Positions 1 through 11,450 of a stretch of 35,519 nucleotides of DNA are shown here, in pieces (position 1 is the first letter of the stretch; each line of letters starts with the position of its first letter). This DNA is from Welwitschia mirabilis. Lineage: Eukaryota; Gnetophyta; Gnetopsida; Welwitschiales. The position numbers and the translations under genes were made by a program. The notes beneath the pieces are model-generated. The model was given only the letters and a program-made list of their open reading frames with translations, did no database searches and was not told the DNA's origin. The stretch spans positions 183,142,193 through 183,177,711 of the forward strand of contig JBOZIK010000001.1 of the NCBI GenBank assembly GCA_051453625.1. Direction: 5' to 3'.

Positions 1-245
1 CTTTACCCTTTTGTTTATGATTTTGCAAATCATCAAATAGCTTCATAGGATCCTGCTTCTCAAACTTTGCCAATATAGCCCTTGATAAATCGCCCCAACT
101 GATGAATGCCTTTCCAACTAAGTAGTTATTATATCACTTCTTCACTTTGCGATCAAAATGCATAGCAGCAATTTGATTTTTTTCACGGTTAGGAATCTGG
201 TAATGCTCAAAGTATCAGTTGCACTATCGGATCCAGAACCATGTA
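1..245 (-). pseudogene. Ty3/gypsy gag fragment (retrotransposon gag domain), 5' part only
   Basis: Read on the minus strand, one frame gives a typical plant Ty3/gypsy gag core. It has a tract like QYFEHYQIP, then IAAMHFDRKVKK, a stop where Trp is expected, NNYLVGKAFISWGDL, AILAKFEKQDP, and a final DLQNHKQKG. This matches the family pattern in which aromatic and LAAxHLxGxAxxW motifs precede W-x-F and RFG-like motifs and a L-x-Q-x-G segment. Gag forms the capsid of the intracellular particle. The Trp-to-stop change (TGA for TGG) and an upstream stop show that it is dead. The 3' part of gag and all of pol would lie beyond the left edge, and the 5' side is cut by the gap at 280. The family assignment is firm, but the lineage is not resolved. 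Confidence 0.72.
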
Positions 246-279
246 CCTTCCCCATTAAAGTGTATGAGTTCCATCGTAG

Positions 280-379
280 NNNNNNNNNNNNNNNNNNNNN
301 NNNNNNNNNNNNNNNNNNNNNNNNNNNNNNNNNNNNNNNNNNNNNNNNNNNNNNNNNNNNNNNNNNNNNNNNNNNNNNN
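280..379. other. Assembly gap, 100 N
   Basis: This is a run of exactly 100 N, the conventional placeholder for a gap of unknown size. It abuts an AC microsatellite, which is a likely cause of the break. Confidence 0.98.

Positions 380-410
<31 letters not shown>
380..410. repeat. (AC)n microsatellite with adjoining A-rich tract
   Basis: About 15 AC dinucleotides run from the gap edge to 410. An A-rich stretch with AAAAAT-like units follows to about 460. The true AC length is unknown because its left end is inside the gap. Confidence 0.95.
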
Positions 411-414
<4 letters not shown>

Positions 415-460
415 AAAATAAGGAAAAAATAAAAATAAAAATAAAAAAACAAAAAGAAAC

Positions 461-3400
461 CTATCAAGTGGAAATGATTAAGACATGTTGTATAATAAAG
501 ACCTCCATGATCTATATTCATACCATGGAAATGAGATGCTTTATGTAGAAGACCTTTATTTTCATGGGGAAAGTATGCATCCTACAGATTGAGTTCCTCT
601 ATTCCATTATGACATATTATATAGATGACATCTGTCTACTAGGCATGACTCAAGAAACTAAGTGACTAATATGGAAGTGCACTAGTTGCATCAATTCCAT
701 AAAATTAAAACCTATGTAATTATTATATAGCATGGCCAATCATTAGATGGTACATTAAGACATAGATATTTATATCTTTGAGTATAGTTGATTCACAGGT
801 TGAAATCTCTATGTCATCACTCTTATGATAACTTATAGCTTAAATCTATCGCATGCAATATACTTGTAATTCTTATCTAGTAATTTATTTCATTAATGAG
901 AAATATTTTGGATTTTTAATTTAACATATGCATGATGGTGTTGGATGTGAATTTTAAAAAATGTTTTTCCTATAATGAAACATTTATTTCATGTCTATGA
1001 TCAATCTATAGGGGTGACGTAGCCCAATAACAAGAATACATTATAACATATGTATACTGTAAATTAAATTAAGTCTTATCATAACAATGTTCAAAGTCTT
1101 AGTCAAAATAAATTTTCAGAATACAAATATTTCTTTAGTTTATTTATTTAATTAATTTACTATTTTGTTTTTTCTATTTTATGTTTTAGTAGAATGGACC
1201 TCTTACTTAGGTGAAAAATTCAACTTGGAATCTTACTTAATGGCATTAACATTAGTCATACATTTTAATGGCTTGGGCTTGTATCATAAATCTAGATATA
1301 TTTTATTATTAATTCTGTAATTACTTTTTCAATTATGTATGTAAGTGCAGGTTATTATAGGTGAAAGAAAAAATGCACAAAATAAAAAATTCACCTTATT
1401 TCCTACTCATTTTCCCAAAGTTCATTATAAAGTATTAAAAAAACAAAATAGAAAACATTATTTTGAAGTTATCATTGATACATATCTCATCGAATCTCAA
1501 ATGTTTATTTAGTTAACCAAGTAAATGGCCTAGGGTTACCCAATTTTCTATGAAAATTAATTCTAAACCTTGTTATTTCTCACTACTACTAATTCTAATG
1601 CTGAAATATTATCATGTAAGACTACATTAACTTTTCCATGTTACCTACATTTAACCTGGCTAATGTCACCATTCATTCCTCTATCATCACTAGTTATTTA
1701 AATCTTCCATCATTTTTTCAAATCTTACTCCTATACTTATGCTATTATTTATTAAAGCTTGTGTATTTATGTTTGCATAGTTAATTAAGTGTTTTCATAA
1801 ATTTATTTAGTGTTTTTTCCCCTTCAAGTACACACTCTGTTGTTAGTGTTACACTCCTAGCTATGATCTCTTATTTTTATTTTTATTTTGTATATTTAAT
1901 ACTATGTAAATATATTGATGTTTCCATCATATTTATGAATGTCACCACCCTTGTTTCACCTTTACTACATTACTTATCTTGATCTAAATCCTTGAGGCTT
2001 TAAGCTTGTCTATATTTGTAGCTCATATTTGTTTTGATTTCAAGTAGTACTATCATGTATTTTCTTTCTATTGTCATTTCATTTCACTATAAACTCCTCA
2101 TTTATAGTTAAAATGTTAAGCTTATCTATGGATCCCCTATGGAGGAGGCATTTAGATAGTTCCTCACCTAGCATGATATTGTGTATATGGATAATATGAA
2201 CTAATTATATTAAAGGTACCTCATGTAAAAGAGTGTAAAAGTCTATTTTCTAATATATGTAAAATAATTCAATGCCAACATGTTTTTCTTACACATACAA
2301 TGAATAAAAAAAAAATTGTCAAATGAAGAAAAAACTAAATGGAAGCTCATCACATAATCAATCTTAATTTAATTTCTAGGGCTTTAGGTATTTTCAACTA
2401 TTACTTTTATGTTTTTACATTAAAAAAGGGTTTGGATGTATAATGTAATGAGTTAAACATTTAGTATGCTCCAAATAAAGAGGGATCCATTTCATGAAAA
2501 TACTTATTTAACCATTAGTTAAAATTATTTAGATTTATTACTTGAGATATTTACCTCTCACATATCATTGATGCTTACTTTTGTTCCTTGGTTCTCATGT
2601 CTACAATTTAAAATAATAAAAGATTTAGCATGTATAAATTTATTTTTCATGTACTCAAGAAGGCAAAAGGAAAAACCAAAATTTTCCCCTCCTTGCTATT
2701 AATGGTAATATTTTGATATATGTAAAGGATAGTAAACCTCTTCATGTTGAAGTTTGAAAAGATAATGCCATAGATTATATCTTTAATAGGAAGATCCCTA
2801 AAGTATGAAGACATGATATATCACCCCATAAGGGCAAGTGGAAACATCTAGAGATTAGAAGTAGAAAAACAAAATAGAATAAGAAAGGCCAACTTTACCT
2901 CCACAACTCATAAGATCTAGGTCACTAAGGCCTACTTCATTTTAAGAAGAATGTATTTCATAATTAGAATCTTCTAGATAGAGGAATCTATTATAGAGCC
3001 TTTAGAATAGGCTATAAATAAAATACAAAAAGGTTATTTAGAGGATTAGTAAGATTTAAATAAGGATTTCTCATAAGGATATTAAAACCCCTTATGCTAA
3101 GAGGTCCTCTTTTATATAACATGTTTGTTCTCTATTTCTTCTTTTTCTATCTCAGTTTCTTTTATCTTCTATTTTCTATCACTATGCACATAATTCTTTA
3201 ATGTTAAATCAATAGTGAAATGTGTGGTATATACTCTTTTAATATGACTTTGTGTGATTTTTTCTAATTTTTATTTTAACTTAAACATCAAAAATAATGT
3301 ATAAATTAGTTTAAAGGTGAAAATTAGAACTAATGTTTCCAAATTCATATTGAATATAGTTTGATTTATGTGGAAATTTATAGATTTTCTTTACTTACAA

Positions 3401-5099
3401 CTTTTGAAAATTAAAAACTTTATAAATGAAATGAGATCTCTATGATAAATCTAAATACTAACCTTGCAACTTTTATTGTTCAAGATTATTCTTCTAATTT
3501 ATGATTTTTGATCAATAATTTCTAATTCATTGGTTTACGTAAATTTAGTTATTAATAGGGTACATGAATAAGGTATGTAAAATGTTTTAAGGTAGCTCTT
3601 ATAACAATTCATTATAAAAATTTACTAAGGAACTAGTAAATGAGTAGTTTGACTGTGTATTTACACATAAAATTTTTACATATTTGATCCTAACCTTTAG
3701 TAAATTAATATATTTTTAAGGCTATATGTACCATATTTGTAACTAATTCCTTACTAATCATATTTATCCATTAATCATTAAAGTTATTACTAAAAATGAC
3801 TAACTTTTAGTGTTTTAATTAGAGTTCATCCTACATTACCAACACTTCATTAGAGTCAAGTTACATATAGGGTTTAGTACCAATATCTTGTATTCTAAAA
3901 TCACTAGTGTTATAAATTCAAGTAAGTTCTAGGAAGGCTAATAAGGTAATTAGAGGCTAAGATGATATATTAACCTTACAATCTAGTGCTAAACAAGTTT
4001 AAAAACTAAAGACTATATATTTATGTTCTACTACCTAAGAAGATCTATTGCAATTCATTTTTTAATAATAAGGATGAACCAATGGATATCTTTAATCTCA
4101 AGAAGAGCTATAAAAGCATAAATCTCATCATAAGGGATGATAGTTATTCATCTATCTTTCATTATTTAATCATAAATCTTAAACATTTCACCCTCATTGA
4201 AATTCTATTTTTTGTCGTCCATCAAGACTCTATTGTTTTATATATAGAATTCTATTTACTATGATGAGGGCTTTTCTAATCATGTAACTCTAAGCCTCCT
4301 TTCTTCCTTTGTAGGTATGAGGGAATGACTTAGTTATATATCATCTCTCATGCCTTTTCCTAAGCTTTAATCTATGATTTAATATTTTATATAGTAATTG
4401 CATATTACTAAATGCAATTTAATTTATTATTAAATTTGTGTTACTTTTTTATTTATACTTAATTAAGATTACTAACTAAGAAATAGTACTTTTTAAATGT
4501 TCTTTATTACTAATTATGGAGTACTTTTATTCCATTGTCTCTCAAAATTTTGTTTCTTCTTCTATGTTATTTCAAAATCAAAAGAAAAAATAAAACCTTT
4601 TTCATCTCTATTGATGACACATGCTACTCTTTTACTAGTTTGATAAATAATTAGATCAATAGTAAATTTTAATCCTTAAACCATTAATTTTCTTATTTCT
4701 TTTGTATTCTGGGATTATTAAAATAACATTAATTACATTTAATGAAATTCAAATTTAAAACTATAGGTTATAAAAATATTTAGCAATAATTTCTATGTTA
4801 TAAGAAGATCTTTAGACAATTACTCAAGATCACAAATACAACATTGCAATAAAAAATTCCAAAAAAGTTTGGCACTAGAAAAAGGGCATCTCATGTAGTT
4901 TCATATTTGTTTGTTCGACCTTTTACTTCTAGTCTATCTATTTAGCTTATCTATCACCTTGTTGCATAATAAAACAACCATTATGCTAGTTTTAACAAGA
5001 GGCAAATAGATGTGCATCTCTAAAGATGAGTATAAGGTACTCACCCAAAAGGACCCTCTAACTTTGATTACTAGTCAACTTTATTCTATGCTTAAATAT
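461..5099. other. AT-rich intergenic DNA, no gene recognised
   Basis: This 4.6 kb is strongly AT-rich and stop-rich in all frames. The only open frame of note (4082-4264, 60 codons) shows no family pattern. TATA-like strings occur near 3012 and 3112, and a pyrimidine-rich tract follows at 3120-3175. Part of this stretch could be the 5' LTR and leader of the gypsy element that starts near 5.1 kb, but no primer-binding site or matching 3' copy could be recognised. Confidence 0.6.
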
Positions 5100-5129
5100 A
5101 AGAGTTATTAAGAAACCTATCTAGAGCAT

Positions 5130-6700
5130 ATGACTGCAAAAGTGAGATTAATAGCTACAAGAAGACTAGGGTTAACAAATGATGATGAAAACAAAGGTGA
5201 TTCTTCCTCTTATAATAATAATGAAAACAAAGAATTCATAAATGAATGGGATGACTATAAGAAACCCACAACCTTAGGAAAAACCAAATTACAAACTTCA
5301 AAGAAGAATGACAATGATGATAATAGCCTATTTGAATATTGACGATTAGGAAGAACCAATAATACAGTAATGAACTATGAATAGGAATGTAGCTCAACTA
5401 GATTTTACAAACCTCTAGGAAGTGATCAATGACATAAAGAAAAGATTTCAAAATAAAAAAATCTATCTTAACATAAATTCCAATGATATTCTAGTTCACC
5501 TTTTGTTCCTTGTAAGATTATCTCACCTAGTAAAATGTCTAATCTTGAGAAGTTTACACATGTATAAGACCTAGTCATGCAAGTTAAAAACTATGAACAT
5601 GTTTGTCACATGTACAACATCAAATGAAACATATCCTATTATTCTTTTGTTGATCCTTAAAATGATAATCACTAGAATGGTATCACTCCATATCTATTCA
5701 TTTGATCACAAGTCTAAAATAACTATTGTAAATATTTCTATAATAATACTCCATCAACATCATAAAATGAATGATGTTATATGCCTTAACCACAATGAAA
5801 AAACAATTCTATGAAATAATACAAGAATATACATGATGATGGATGGTCATTACCTTACAACTAGAAATCCTCATCATAGATTTAGATATGGCATATCTAT
5901 TTGCCAAGTTATGCATTTCATATGTTTCTAAACATCTTAGAATGTAGTTAGTTAAAATCTTTGAATAGGCTATCACACTAAAAAAAAGAATTGAAGTTGT
6001 AGGAAGAGAAAAAGGGGTCATTAAAAATGGTAGTCCTTCGCAAGGCAAATCATTGAGAAAATAGAATAATAATAATAAAGGCATAAAAAATCCAAAGAAT
6101 GTTGCAATAGTTTATTAACCTTCTTAACTAACTTATCCTTATTAACTAAACTATCTCCCTCAATCAATGGGTAATTCCATGATGTGCCTCCTCAATGTTT
6201 TATTCTTTCATATGCCTTTGAATTTTAACTAGTTATAGAACAACCTTATTTCCCATCTTCTCAACTAATGCAAAACCTACAGCAAGTATAAATTTTATAA
6301 TAGCAATAACCTCAAGCTTAACAACAAATATATATAATCTAGAATCGAGATCCAAATAGTATTCAAAACCAAAATTCAACTTAAAAACCTAGGATAAATT
6401 TTACAAGGTTAGATATACCATTGACTAAGATTCTGTTAACCTTTCTATAAAAGGGGTAAATTTACTTATCTTTAATTAAATTAAAATATCTTAATGCAGC
6501 AAAACGAAAAAGTTATAATGAGTCAAAGTACCATGAGTATCATAGAATTAGGGATTATCATGTTAAAAGCTATTTTAACCTAAAATATATAGTTCAAGAC
6601 ATTATTGAAAACAAAAGAGACATTAAATTTAACATAATCCTCACTATTACAAATGAGGAGTTTGAAATCTATACAAACCCATTTCCTTCTTAGCCTTCTA
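5130..6700 (+). pseudogene. gag of the Tat-like gypsy element
   Basis: Gag would package the element RNA. The best-preserved parts are as follows. At about 5780-5840 there is TMKKQFYEIIQEYT, matching the MEKKxxESFxEYAQRWR segment of this gag type. At about 5985-6025 there is KRIEVVGREKGVIKN, matching GERIExGxKRGK. At about 6525-6575 there is a remnant of the Cys-x-Tyr-His knuckle, read as KYHEYHRIRDYH, with the cysteine positions now Tyr. Next comes VQDIIENKRDIKF, matching the KxxVQDLIxxKWLxF segment that follows the knuckle, and TNPFPS for NPLPxH. An open frame at 5130-5342 begins in a low-complexity Asp/Asn-rich stretch and may be the N-terminal part, but this is uncertain. Several frameshifts separate the pieces. 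Confidence 0.7.
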
Positions 6701-7109
6701 CATTACAATCACTACAAAATGTAATAGTTCAAGATGATAATACTTATTATGCAATTTTTATCATCTAAGACTAACTTGTAAGGCCTTTAAACAAATCATC
6801 TAAGAAAAAAATGAAAATTAGAACCATTGATTCAAATAAAACATGCTCAAATTCATCTCACTACTTAACATAATGTTTAATCATAATCACATGCCTCTAA
6901 GGTAGAGGAATCCTACCATTACTATTCTTTATTAATTAAAATTCCTAAGCCTCATAAACAATCCTTTAAAAAACTTTATGAATAATGATCAACTCTTGAA
7001 TCACCTCCAAAACAAGAACCTACCTCAAAGTAGATAAGTATTCATAAAAGTAATAAAGAATAAGAAGTGATCCAATTCTGACCTAATAAAATTTCATCTA
7101 CTTCTAACC

Positions 7110-7490
7110 ATACTACATGTTAGTAAACATTAAATCTACTAAAGTAGCTAGGGATTTTGTTGAATGTTGGGCTAAAATAAACGTGATTGGATCATCATAT
7201 GTCAACAAACTCAACTCACAACCTTTATTAAATTCCAAAATGAACATAACAATTAGAGGATTTAATGATTATGAAGATAAATCAATGAAAAGAATCATCT
7301 TACTAATTGATTTAGCTTAAAAGATTAAAGACATTGAATTCCATGTCATCAACAATGTCATAGCATTCAACTTGTGGCTAGGTCACCCTTAGATTATGGA
7401 AATAGAGGCACTAATATCTTTATCCCATAAAGATATTAAGTTTACTAGGTCAAAGATCTCAGTACCATTAAAAATAAATCACATGATGGG
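7110..7490 (+). pseudogene. Aspartic protease region of the gypsy element
   Basis: The protease cuts Gag-Pol in the particle. The frame from 7117 contains SKMNITIRGFNDYEDKS, then IILLIDLA, a stop, IKDIEFHVIN and FNLWLGHP, then a stop where Trp is expected. This matches the Tat/Athila-type protease pattern (ITIRGFDxxxxxxIGEI, PATFxVxFQVMD, YNxLLGRPW). The catalytic Asp-x-Gly segment should lie near 7140-7170. Only a distorted LLNVGLK-like remnant of the following SLNVCP motif is seen there, in another frame. The stop in place of Trp after LGHP (TAG for TGG) is a G-to-A change. Confidence 0.8.
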
Positions 7491-8479
7491 AAATGTTAAA
7501 GCACCATTTCAATCATTGTCCTCATCATCACCTCAAATTTTAGGAAAATAAATCATCTCATTTTCACATTTTAAACATGATCCTATAAACCCTCATAAGA
7601 TGAAGTTTTCACAAATTCCTAATTCATAACTACTAGATTTAGGATGGGCTCTATTCCTTTATAACAATCTTCCCATTAGCCCTTGATTGTTTTTTCCTCT
7701 TGTAAATTACAAATTAAAAAAAGAATAATATAGAAAAAGTATAATATAATAAAAATTAAAAAACAATAAAAAAGAAATTGAAAAACATGAAAAATCAAAT
7801 TTTGAATGCTTTATATTTTGTTTTCAATTCTTTTGATTATAGTAGTTTATTAGATTTAGTTGCATTTCATTTTCAATCAAAATGTCAATATTTGGTTCTT
7901 TCCTTAGTCTTTTATCTTTGTAGAACTTCATGATGAAGAGTATACTGAAGTCAACCTTTCACATTACTTTCAATGACTAACTTATTAAAAGGTATGTTGA
8001 TTTTCATCTTATAGATTTTAACTATAGTGGATCTTTAAAAAAAGTCATCTATTTACTTGAATAAGGAATAAACTACTAAAAACGCTAGAGCTTATAAAAC
8101 AATGAAATCCTAATACATGAAATCATCTTTGGCAAAATTATAAAACATTAAAACATTTGATTTTTTAGTATATATTGGTGATTAAGAAAATTCACTCAAA
8201 ATCAATCAATATTTACCATAATAAATTAAATAAAACTTTAAAACATGTTATCATCCAATAAATACATTTTCACTTAGCATCATAAGGATATGCTAGGCAT
8301 CAATAAGTGGATCATCATGCATAACATCATTTTGAAATAAAATTCAACCCCAAGAAAATATAAGATTAGGAAAATTAGCCCTCATCTTGTGTTTATAATT
8401 AAACAAGATCTATAGCATCCTTTAACTGCTAGTGTCATTTAACTAGCAAATTATTTGAACTAGTTATCCGATATGGTAG

Positions 8480-9060
8480 TTGTTCTAAAGGATAATGATC
8501 AAACTAGGATGTGTATTAATCACAATAATTTAAACAAGTAACTCTAAAAATGATTACTCTTTATCAAATATCAACATTCTAGTTGATAATACTACTAGAT
8601 ATGACCTTTTATCATTAATGGAAAGTTACTCAGATTATAATCAAGTATTTGTTAATCCTAAGAATTAATTTAAGATAATGTTTATCATATTTTAGGGCTT
8701 GTTATATTATGTAATGATGCCTTTTAAACTAAAGAATGCTACTACAATAGGCTAAAGAGTGATGACACACATATTCCATGACATGATATAGCTCAATGTA
8801 GAAAATTATATTGATGACATTATAGTTAAATCAAAAGTAGTAATTGATCATCCAATTGATTTGAAGAAACTTTTCAAATAAGCAAGATAACATAATTTAT
8901 GATTCAACCAAAAGAAATTTGCTTTTAATGTACCATCATGAAAGCTCTTAAGTTTCATGATATCAGGATGAAGTATAGAACTAACTGTAAAAATATCAAA
9001 GCAATTATGGATATGTTACCACTGCATAATTTGGAAGAGTTATATAGTATCTAAGGTATA
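8480..9060 (+). pseudogene. Reverse transcriptase domain of the gypsy element
   Basis: RT copies the element RNA to DNA. In order there are DYSLSNINILVD (PLPxIDxLVD in the family), LLSLMESYSDYNQV (LSFMDGYSGYNQI), YYVMMPFKLKNATT (CYxVMPFGLKNAGATYQR), then a stop for Gln and VMTHIFHDMI. The active-site motif follows as NYIDDIIVKS at about 8804-8833, with the YIDD residues at 8807-8818. After it come a His-Pro-Asp-Leu segment and LLSFMISG (LGFMVSxRG). The catalytic Asp pair is kept, but the upstream Asp of the MDG motif has become Glu, and stops and frame changes break the frame throughout. Confidence 0.92.
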
Positions 9061-9169
9061 CTATAAGTAATATGTTAATATATTTTACTTTAATAGATCA
9101 ATGTAAATCATTAATGCATATATTCAAGAAAGATAATGAGTTTAAATGAAATAAAAATTATTAAAGGAT

Positions 9170-9435
9170 TTTGATAGAATTAGGGAATGTTTAACATCTA
9201 TTCCTATTTTAAGTTCACCCAAGAATGATCAACATTGTACATTTACTTAGCATATACACCATTATCAGTTAGTGTAATGATATTTCAATGAGATAAATTA
9301 CATCAAGATCATCCAATTTACTACATTTGTAGAACACTACATCGATATGAAAAAAATTACACTAAAGAAAAAAAGGCATGTTTGACTCTATTTTTTGCTT
9401 TACAAGAATTATCATTACATGATGACAAATAAGAT
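9170..9435 (+). pseudogene. First RNase H region (RT-linked) of the gypsy element
   Basis: The frame reads YLAYTPLSVSVMIFQ, then HQDHPIYYICRTLHRYEKN, then YTKEKKACLTLFFALQEL. It matches the classical Ty3/gypsy RNase H arrangement (LYxAxxxxAxGAVLxQ, RPIYYxSRTLxxxExxY, EKxxLAxVxAxxKLRHY). This enzyme removes the RNA strand during reverse transcription. Downstream, the sequence decays quickly, and the connection to the second RNase H at 9.7 kb is not readable as protein. Confidence 0.82.
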
Positions 9436-9689
9436 AATTGTAATCAATAATTAGAATTTACTCAAACATCTTCTCAAATATTCTACTTGTAATACACACT
9501 TAATGAAATGAGCATCTATCCTTACTGCATTTAACTTAGAATTTCAAACTCAAAAATCAGTTAAATGTAAATGTAGAGTCAAACAAATAACAGACTTACT
9601 AGTAGAAGCTGAAGGTGAGATATCATGTGAATATGAACAATTACCACATTAGAAATTCACATCACTGATATAAAAAAGAAATAGAATGC

Positions 9690-9900
9690 ATTAAATTTTT
9701 TTAATGGTGAATCAAATAAAAATGATGGTTTTGCAAGTGTAGTCTACTTCTTGAACAACAAAATAAGTTTACTATTTTCTTTTGAGTTAAATGTTTCTTA
9801 TATAAATAACATAGCTAAGTATGAAGCTTTATCAAGAGAAATTACACTGACTATCCAATATGGTTTCAAGAGATTCAGATTTTGATTATTTACAATTAGT
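9690..9900 (+). pseudogene. Second (archaeal-type) RNase H domain
   Basis: One unbroken frame of about 60 codons reads FNGESNKNDGFASVVYF, then LLFSFELNVSYINNIAKYEA, then ITLTIQYGFKRFRF. It follows the additional RNase H of Tat elements (FDGSxxxxGxGAGVVL, FxxTNNxAEYEALIxGLxLAxxxGxxxLxVxGDS). The first Asp of the active site has become Asn and the AEYEA glutamate has become Lys, so key metal ligands are gone. Its presence between RNase H and integrase is the main reason for calling the element Tat-like. Confidence 0.85.
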
Positions 9901-10379
9901 AGTTAATTAAGTATTAGGTAAGTATGAAGCAAAATCAAAGACTTTAGGTTTCTATGTTAAGAGGGTGAAAAGTTTGCTTTTTAAATTTAATTACTGTGAA
10001 ATTCTCACTACTTCTAGAAATGAAAACTAGTTTGTTAAGTACCTTATGAACTTTGCTTAAAGTTGTTTCAAGGATTCATCATTTAAAGATTATATCACAT
10101 GCATAGACTTAAACTAAAATTTTCTATATGAACAACCGATGGTAGCTTACTTAGAATTATCATGAGTCGAGATAAATCATATGGTGAAAAATCCTAAACT
10201 AAAAATGGTATGATAGTATGATAAGTTACCTCATTAACCAAAAGATACTAGAAATCTTTACATCTATGCAAGGAAAAATTTTTGAAATTAAGCTAAATGA
10301 TTTCTTATGATCCAAATTCAATTATATAAGAAATCAAATAATGGTTTTTTACTGAGATACCTAAAATCAAATGAAGGTA

Positions 10380-11430
10380 CCTATGTCTTAAAAAAATAGA
10401 TGCCCATTTATGTGGTCCCAATTAGGGGGTAAAATCACTATTAACCCATCTCTTAAGATCAAGTTATTTTTGGAAAATAATGATGATGATTATTTTAAAA
10501 TGATGAAAACATATCACACTTGTTAGATCTTTTTATCTAAAATATATCAAACATCTATTCAGCTTTTCTCATATGATCCTATTTGGGCATTCAGAAACTC
10601 GATTATGGAACTAATTAACCCAATTATAATACATAATCTAAACAAAATGCTTAAATTCACATTACAATTGAATACTTTTCAAAATGGTTAGAAGCAGTAC
10701 CCTTACATTAGATCACCATAAATTAAATACAAAAATTCATCCTAGATCACACATTTATAGGATTTAATACACCTTATATCATTTTTAGCGACAATAGTCC
10801 ACAGTTCAAATCTATCAAATAAAAATATTTCTTAAATAAATTTTTAATAAAACATTCCTTTTTTATGTCACATTATCCTCAAGTGAATGGCCAAGCTAAA
10901 TCTATGAATAAAGTGATCATAAGTTACTTAAGAAATTATTGCAATAATATGTAAGAATATGACATGAAAAATTACCTTTTACATTGTGGACATATGATGC
11001 TCTAGTAAAACCTGATACTAGAATGACCCATTTTTAACTAGTTTATGTATTAAGGCTATTTTACCAACACAAATTCAAGTTTCCACATTAAGAAATATGA
11101 TTAAAGATCTTGAATTATCTAATGTTCTAAAAAGAAAATTGAGTAACATAGCTAGAAACTCTAGATGAAAAAAGGTAAAAGCATTGAAAAATACACAACT
11201 TAATGAAAAGCAAATGAGTGATGCATATAATAAACATGTGAATCCACAATCTGATAATATAGATGACCTTATGTTAAAAGAAATTTAAGTAATAAAACAT
11301 CAAAATTTTAACAAATTGATTAGAACCATATATCATTTACAAAAGTTTGGTAAAGAAACATATAAACTCAAAAATCTTAACAACATTAAGGTTTGACTAT
11401 ATTATCAATAAGAAATTTAAAAGTTGTGTT
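10380..11430 (+). pseudogene. Integrase of the gypsy element
   Basis: Integrase joins element DNA to the host. The zinc-binding segment begins near 10390 with KIDAHLCGPN and continues as LTHLLRSSYFWK in shifting frames. The core has ITIEYFSKWLEAVP (10661-10702), FSDNSPQFKS near 10784 with the second catalytic Asp, and HYPQVNGQAKSMNKVI near 10870. In that last motif the catalytic Glu of GQAE is Lys, consistent with G-to-A. Next come LPFTLWTYDA and a remnant of TPFxLVYG. The C-terminal part at 11195-11430 keeps MSDAYNKHVNP, DDLMLKEI, and KETYKLKNLNN followed by LYYQ (YxLxDLxGxxxxRxWNxxHLKKYY). Stops and frameshifts are frequent. Confidence 0.9.
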
Positions 11431-11450
11431 AGCATTTTTTTCATGAATTA

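Larger units (their letters stand above)
5100..11450 (+). mobile_element. Decayed Ty3/gypsy LTR retrotransposon, Tat-like (two RNase H domains)
   Basis: The order gag, protease, RT, RNase H, second RNase H, integrase can be followed on the plus strand across 6.3 kb through many stops and frameshifts. Integrase after RT places it in Ty3/gypsy. The extra RNase H domain between the usual RNase H and integrase is a known feature of the plant Tat group. Many of the stops are explained by transitions, for example TAG for CAG or TGG. The integrase glutamate is changed to lysine and the gag knuckle cysteines are lost, so the element cannot move on its own. LTR boundaries were not found. The coordinates are the limits of recognisable internal coding sequence. 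Confidence 0.85.
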
